Source: DUUI01 sp964345765 (GTDB lineage: Bacteria > Bacillota_I > Bacilli_A > Erysipelotrichales > Erysipelotrichaceae). Taken from it: a stretch of DNA of 7,593 bases. Numbering within the stretch: the stretch's first letter is position 1; each line of letters opens with the position of its first letter. The stretch is taken from assembly GCA_964345765.1 (NCBI GenBank), contig CAYFSJ010000040.1:1-7593 (forward strand), in the 5' to 3' direction. Under the pieces are notes generated by a model. That model was not told the origin of the DNA. It was given only the letters and a program-made list of their open reading frames with translations, and made no database searches. Made by a program: the position numbers and the translations under genes. This document shows positions 6,717-7,593 of this stretch, piece after piece.

Positions 6717-7422
6717 AATACTTTACTTTCACTCAGGTGGTTTAATGACTGGTCATAAAGATGATTATCCTCAAAAGTATATTAAACAATTTAAAACTTT
6801 AGGTTATCAGTTTATTGGCTTTAATTATCCACTTGCGCCACAAGCAACCCTGGATGAAATCATTTTAGCCTGTGTTAATTTCATTAAGGAACATAACCAA
6901 TCTGATACAATTCTATTTGGTCGATCTGCTGGTGCTTATTTAGCATTACAATCACTACAAGAGTTAGCTCTATCAAATGAAAAGTTGCCAACAAAACTCA
7001 TCTTATTTTATGGTTATGAGAACTTTAATGTGAATGAATTTTATCAACCAAAAAAGTATCCAATTAAAATTAAGAAACACCAGATTGAGCATTTCATCGA
7101 TCAAAAAACAAACAGTGATCCTCTCTATCATCGCAGTTTACTCTACCTTTATGGTCGTCAAGAAGGAATTTGGCCAGAATTAATTACAGATAACTCAAGC
7201 TATAAAACAAGAGAGATTGATGATTTTAAGATTGATACATTCATTGCCCATAGCAGTCATGACCAAGATGTACCCTATCGAGAAAGTAAAAAGTTGAACC
7301 GAAAACTTTCTGGTTCAACCTTAAAAACACTCTATTATTTAGATCATGAATTTGATCTTAATCAAGATGACCCACAAACCATTGAACTTATGAATCAATT
7401 ATTTGAGTGGCTAAAGAAATAG
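6697..7422 (+). CDS. small alpha/beta-hydrolase (esterase/acylhydrolase-like)
   Basis: This 241-residue cytoplasmic protein has the marks of an active alpha/beta-hydrolase. The first strand ends in FHSGGL (11-16), an HGGG-like oxyanion loop. NYPLAPQATLDE (43-54) resembles the Y-x-LAPE segment of hormone-sensitive-lipase-type enzymes. The elbow GRSAG has nucleophile Ser77. SHDQDVP (187-193) gives the likely acid Asp189, and LDHEFD gives His217. The region 110-175 forms a short lid. Length is a little under the family norm but nothing is missing. The start overlaps the regulator stop by 20 bases (or 8 if the ATG at 6709 is used), so the two are probably co-translated. Linkage to a PucR regulator and an amidase hints at cleavage of an ester or amide in the same pathway, but the substrate cannot be read from sequence. 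It is unrelated in detail to the broken hydrolases at 1-587. It ends in TAG. Confidence 0.85.
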   Translation: MPNSMTKILYFHSGGLMTGHKDDYPQKYIKQFKTLGYQFIGFNYPLAPQATLDEIILACVNFIKEHNQSDTILFGRSAGAYLALQSLQELALSNEKLPTKLILFYGYENFNVNEFYQPKKYPIKIKKHQIEHFIDQKTNSDPLYHRSLLYLYGRQEGIWPELITDNSSYKTREIDDFKIDTFIAHSSHDQDVPYRESKKLNRKLSGSTLKTLYYLDHEFDLNQDDPQTIELMNQLFEWLKK

Positions 7423-7593
7423 CCTTCTCTAATAATACTCTATCTGAATTGACTGGACCAATAAAACTAACCCCAAATGGTAAATTTTCCTTGGTCATTA
7501 ATGGCAAAGTCACCTGAGGGGTATTGCTAAGTGGCGATAGACATAGTAGTTTTGATGAATCTTGACGAATTTGATTAATCTCATCCAAACTCG
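7388..7593 (-). CDS. amidase-signature enzyme, C-terminal end (5' part beyond window)
   Basis: The last ~68 codons of a minus-strand gene run in from the right edge and stop with TAA at 7388-7390. LSPLSNTPQVTLPL followed by LPFGVSFIGPVNSDRVLLEK is the typical end of amidase-signature proteins, where a small hydrophobic N/AGLPQVTLP segment precedes the GLP-x-G-x-x-x-IGP turn and the last helix. The catalytic Ser-cisSer-Lys residues would lie upstream, outside the window, so activity cannot be judged. Family members hydrolyse amides, including allophanate, aryl amides and Glu-tRNA amidation substrates. The neighbourhood favours a catabolic amide hydrolase. A TTG at 7588-7586 is not a real start, since the frame continues to the edge. 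The 3' end overlaps the small hydrolase gene tail-to-tail by 35 bases, with no clear terminator hairpin between them. Confidence 0.75.
   Translation of the reverse strand, partial: SLDEINQIRQDSSKLLCLSPLSNTPQVTLPLMTKENLPFGVSFIGPVNSDRVLLEKAISLATQIIDS

Noticed and set aside
1..7593. tRNA, rRNA, CRISPR array, insertion sequence or phage attachment site
   Set aside because: No cloverleaf, regularly spaced repeat, transposase motif or terminal inverted repeat was seen. The mosaic at 1-1279 shows no IS remnants at its joins.

Overview
The window comes from a low-GC bacterium, most likely a member of the Bacillota (Bacilli or Erysipelotrichia-like). The reasons are AT-rich codons, purine-rich Shine-Dalgarno sites such as AGGAGGG, a compact layout, and a PucR-type regulator next to FdrA/DUF1116/DUF2877 proteins. 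The intact genes stop at TAA or TAG and use TGG for Trp, so nothing suggests that TGA is reassigned. I cannot name a genus.

Positions 1-1279 are a mosaic of gene pieces. Leftmost, on the minus strand, are two different alpha/beta-hydrolase fragments joined out of frame near 180-200. Next is the last ~56 codons of an acetyl-CoA hydrolase/4-hydroxybutyrate-type CoA-transferase (minus). This meets head-to-head, at about 742-757, the C-terminal half of electron transfer flavoprotein alpha (etfA, plus). Both proteins lack their N-terminal parts at the same point. Each of the two junctions looks like the edge of a deletion or of a chimeric assembly, while the rest of the window looks intact.

Positions 1280-5041 (minus) hold the core of the window: a two-gene operon that looks like the three-part AllF-AllG-AllH (formerly FdrA, YlbE, YlbF) carbamoyltransferase of allantoin/oxalurate breakdown. 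FdrA (AllF) and the DUF1116 protein (AllG) are fused into one 999-residue chain. The DUF2877 protein (AllH) follows with a 32-base overlap. A hairpin at 1279-1304 separates this operon from etfA and can serve both strands.

Positions 5042-5156 form a 115-base divergent promoter region with an extended -10 and an imperfect dyad. On the other side, on the plus strand, a PucR-family regulator (5157-6716) and a small alpha/beta-hydrolase (6697-7422) form an overlapping pair. At the right edge the C-terminal end of an amidase-signature enzyme enters on the minus strand and overlaps the hydrolase tail-to-tail.

Taken together, the intact part looks like a ureide or amide nitrogen-catabolism locus. 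A PucR sensor would control a fused oxamate/oxalurate-type carbamoyltransferase, with two candidate hydrolases nearby. The carbamate kinase that usually partners AllFGH is not in the window. The substrate is inferred, not shown.
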